Assembly: GCF_003865095.1 (NCBI RefSeq)
Contig: NZ_BHYK01000008.1
Coordinates: forward strand, 62,001 to 126,000
Direction: 5' to 3'
Source: Clostridium tagluense
Lineage (GTDB): Bacteria > Bacillota > Clostridia > Clostridiales > Clostridiaceae
Length of the DNA stretch: 64,000 bases
This document shows, one piece after another, positions 61,750-64,000 of the stretch; the stretch's first letter is position 1; every line of letters begins with the position of its first letter. The notes under the pieces were generated by a model. The model saw nothing but the letters and a program-made list of their open reading frames with translations. It was not told the origin of the DNA and searched no databases. The position numbers and the translations under genes were made by a program.

Positions 61750-64000
61750 ATGAGTATAGGGAAAAGTATTAATAGGGTTGATGCTTTTGATAAAGTAACT
61801 GGCCGTGCACAATTTACAGATGATTTTAAATTAAATAATGCACTTGTTGCTAAGGTTCTTCATAGTACCATTGCAAGTGGAGTTGTTAAAGTCATTGATA
61901 TTTCGGAGGCTATGAAACTTAAAGGAGTCGTGAAAATTGTAACTTGCTTTGATGTTCCTGATATTCAATATCCAACAGCGGGGCATCCATATTCACTAGA
62001 CCCTGCCCATATGGATATTGCAGACAGGAAATTACTAAATAAAATAGTTAGATATTATGGTGATGACATAGCAGCTGTAGTGGCTACAGATATTGTAACT
62101 GCAACAAGAGCAATTAATCTTATAAAAGTTGAATATGAGGAATATAAACCAATATTGTCTATTGAAGCTGCACTTAAGCAAGGAGCAAATAAAATTCATG
62201 AGGAGTATCCGGGTAACATTCTTGCACATACAAGTTATGAAATCGGTAATTATGAAAATGCTATAAAAGAAGAGGGACTTATTGTTTTTGAAGGAGAATA
62301 TGAACTTTCTCCGGTTAAACATTGCCATATTGAAAATCCGATTTCTTATGCCTATGCAGAAGGAAAAAGATTGGTTGTGGTATCATCAACTCAGATTCCT
62401 CATATTGCGAGACGTGTAATTGGGCAAGCTCTTGGTATGGATTGGGGTAAAATAAGAGTTATTAAACCATATATAGGTGGAGGATTTGGGAATAAACAAG
62501 AGGTTCTGTACGAGCCACTTAATGCTTATTTATGTAAGGTTATTGGTGGAAGATGTGTTAAACTTGATATTTCAAGAGAAGAAGATTTTGTTAATACTCG
62601 TCTACGTACTGCTATGAAAATTAAAATTAAAAGTTATGTACGGGCAAATGGGCGTTTTGTTGCAAGAAAGTTAGAAATGTATGGTAACAAAGGTGCTTAT
62701 GCATCCCATGGTCATAGTGTGACAAATAAGTCAGGTCATGCATTTAAACAGATATATAAAGATGAAGTTGCAACTAAAGGTGATATGTACTCAGTTTATA
62801 CAAATATGCCTGCATCTGGTGCCATGCGTGGTTATGGTATACCACAAATCACTTTTGCTCTTGAATCTCATGTTGATGATATAGCAAGTAAACTGGGTTT
62901 AGACAAGATTGAAATGAGAAAACTTAATGCTATGAAATTAGGATTTATTGATAATCAGGTTAAATGTAATAGTAATGGTCTAGCAGAATGCATTGATAAA
63001 GGTAGAAAATACATTGATTGGGATAATAAACTTATAGAGTATAAAAATCAAACAGGGCCTGTAAGGCGCGGTGTTGGTATGGCAATATTTAGTTATGCAG
63101 TAGGGGTGTTTCCAATATCACTGGAAACAGCAGCTTGTAGGATTGTGCTTAATCAAGATGGATCTGTTCAAGTTCAAATGGGTGCCACAGAGATAGGGCA
63201 AGGAGCAGACACGGTATTTGCACAAATGGTATCAGAAGTTCTTGACATTCCTATTGAAAACGTACACACTATATCAACTCAAGATACTGATATTACACCC
63301 TTTGACACAGGAGCTTATGCATCTAGACAATCTTATGTATCAGGTATGGCAGCTAAAAAAGCTGCGATGGAACTTAAAGAAAAAATAATAGAACATGCAA
63401 ATTTTATGTTAAGACTTCCTGCTGGGAACCTTGAACTTAAAGATAATAATATTATAAAAAAAGAAACTGGTGAAGTTTTAGCTTCACTTAAAGATGTTTC
63501 TATGCATGCACTTTATAATACAGAAAAATCCGTTCACATTACCTCAGAGGTAACAAACCAATGCAAATCAAATACATTTGCTTTTGGAGTATGTTTTGCT
63601 GAAGTTGAAGTTGATATACCTGTGGGGAAGATTAAAGTTATTAAGGTTATTAATGTTCATGATAGTGGCACGATTCTTAATCCTGCACTTGCTGCAGCGC
63701 AGGTACATGGTGGCATGAGCATGAGTTTGGGTTATGGTTTAACAGAGCAACTTTTATTTGATGATGCGACAGGTAGAATGCTCAATGATAATCTACTTGA
63801 CTATAAACTTCCAACTACTATGGATACACCACATTTGGAGGCACAGTTTGTGGAAACCTACGATGTGTCAGGACCTTTTGGCAACAAGGCGCTAGGAGAA
63901 CCTCCTGCAATTCCAGTTGCACCTGCAATTAGAAATGCTGTACTTAATGCCACAGGAGTTAATTTTAATATTGCTCCTTTAACGCCACAAAGACTAGTAG
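61750..64000 (+). CDS. xdhA: xanthine dehydrogenase molybdopterin-binding subunit (partial)
   Basis: The 750 codons present run off the window end. They carry the molybdenum hydroxylase motifs: GGGFGNKQE, AMRGYG, GATEIGQGADT and GEPPAIPVAPAI, whose Glu activates the substrate. This subunit oxidises hypoxanthine and xanthine with Fe-S and FAD partners, which should lie just outside the window. Other hydroxylases of this family are possible, but guanine deaminase and adenine deaminase genes nearby favour xanthine. Start at 61750 behind AGGGAGGAA. Confidence 0.9.
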   Translation, partial: MSIGKSINRVDAFDKVTGRAQFTDDFKLNNALVAKVLHSTIASGVVKVIDISEAMKLKGVVKIVTCFDVPDIQYPTAGHPYSLDPAHMDIADRKLLNKIVRYYGDDIAAVVATDIVTATRAINLIKVEYEEYKPILSIEAALKQGANKIHEEYPGNILAHTSYEIGNYENAIKEEGLIVFEGEYELSPVKHCHIENPISYAYAEGKRLVVVSSTQIPHIARRVIGQALGMDWGKIRVIKPYIGGGFGNKQEVLYEPLNAYLCKVIGGRCVKLDISREEDFVNTRLRTAMKIKIKSYVRANGRFVARKLEMYGNKGAYASHGHSVTNKSGHAFKQIYKDEVATKGDMYSVYTNMPASGAMRGYGIPQITFALESHVDDIASKLGLDKIEMRKLNAMKLGFIDNQVKCNSNGLAECIDKGRKYIDWDNKLIEYKNQTGPVRRGVGMAIFSYAVGVFPISLETAACRIVLNQDGSVQVQMGATEIGQGADTVFAQMVSEVLDIPIENVHTISTQDTDITPFDTGAYASRQSYVSGMAAKKAAMELKEKIIEHANFMLRLPAGNLELKDNNIIKKETGEVLASLKDVSMHALYNTEKSVHITSEVTNQCKSNTFAFGVCFAEVEVDIPVGKIKVIKVINVHDSGTILNPALAAAQVHGGMSMSLGYGLTEQLLFDDATGRMLNDNLLDYKLPTTMDTPHLEAQFVETYDVSGPFGNKALGEPPAIPVAPAIRNAVLNATGVNFNIAPLTPQRLV

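Overview
This window reads as chromosomal DNA of an anaerobic, low-GC Gram-positive bacterium, most likely a Clostridium sensu stricto. The evidence is the AT-rich composition, strong AGGAGG-type ribosome sites, several TTG and GTG starts, [FeFe]-hydrogenase genes with HydG and HydF maturases, a clostridial thiolase, a DhaKLM kinase and many two-component systems. I see no rRNA, tRNA, CRISPR array, prophage or intact insertion sequence. The species cannot be fixed from sequence alone.

Layout. 0-9 kb: end of a PAP2 phosphatase gene, a cupin gene, an extracytoplasmic redox operon (thioredoxin lipoprotein, CXXC mini-protein, NapH-like Fe-S membrane protein), then a three-gene ABC transporter and a two-component system. 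Two copies of one promoter/operator cassette head the redox operon and the ABC operon. 9-16 kb: a MerR regulator divergent from a heterodimeric ABC exporter, a DJ-1/PfpI protein and a small zinc-ribbon protein. 15-24 kb: a second two-component system followed by a large glycosidase-like lipoprotein, a phosphoesterase, an aromatic acid exporter-like protein and dhaKLM. 24-32 kb: an orphan hydrogenase-type maturation protease, a GlnK/GlnL-like pair beside gltS, a sigma-54 activator beside a thiolase gene that has its own sigma-54 promoter, and pssA. 32-37 kb: a polysaccharide deacetylase, then the hydrogenase regulator, hydG and hydF, with a 247-bp near-palindrome between hydG and hydF. 37-43.5 kb: an eroding area with a MarR gene, a nonsense-broken chemotaxis receptor, a 5'-truncated alcohol dehydrogenase and other remnants among small redox genes. 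43.5-51 kb: a putative sensory [FeFe]-hydrogenase with a partner phosphatase, convergent with the trimeric HydABC-type NADH/ferredoxin hydrogenase operon. 51-59.5 kb: an unknown protein, a 26-residue secreted-like peptide, an HD-GYP protein, small membrane proteins, a holin-like fusion, a possible nuclease-fold protein, an L,D-transpeptidase and a 2-hydroxyacid dehydrogenase. 59.5-64 kb: purine catabolism (guanine deaminase-like gene, PAS regulator, internally deleted adenine deaminase, xanthine dehydrogenase large subunit running off the end).

The best leads are a leader-RNA motif found three times (before the ABC operon, the two-component system and the hydrogenase-maturation genes) with one covarying base pair and, in one copy, a downstream terminator; a complete sigma-54 circuit for the thiolase gene; the large palindrome between hydG and hydF; a 3 x 22-bp tandem array upstream of the hydrogenase operon; and the sensory hydrogenase/phosphatase unit. 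At least six genes or fragments are broken (yccF, a small ORF at 15.2 kb, the chemotaxis receptor, adh, a 43.2-kb remnant, ade), so either the genome is eroding or some breaks are sequencing errors.
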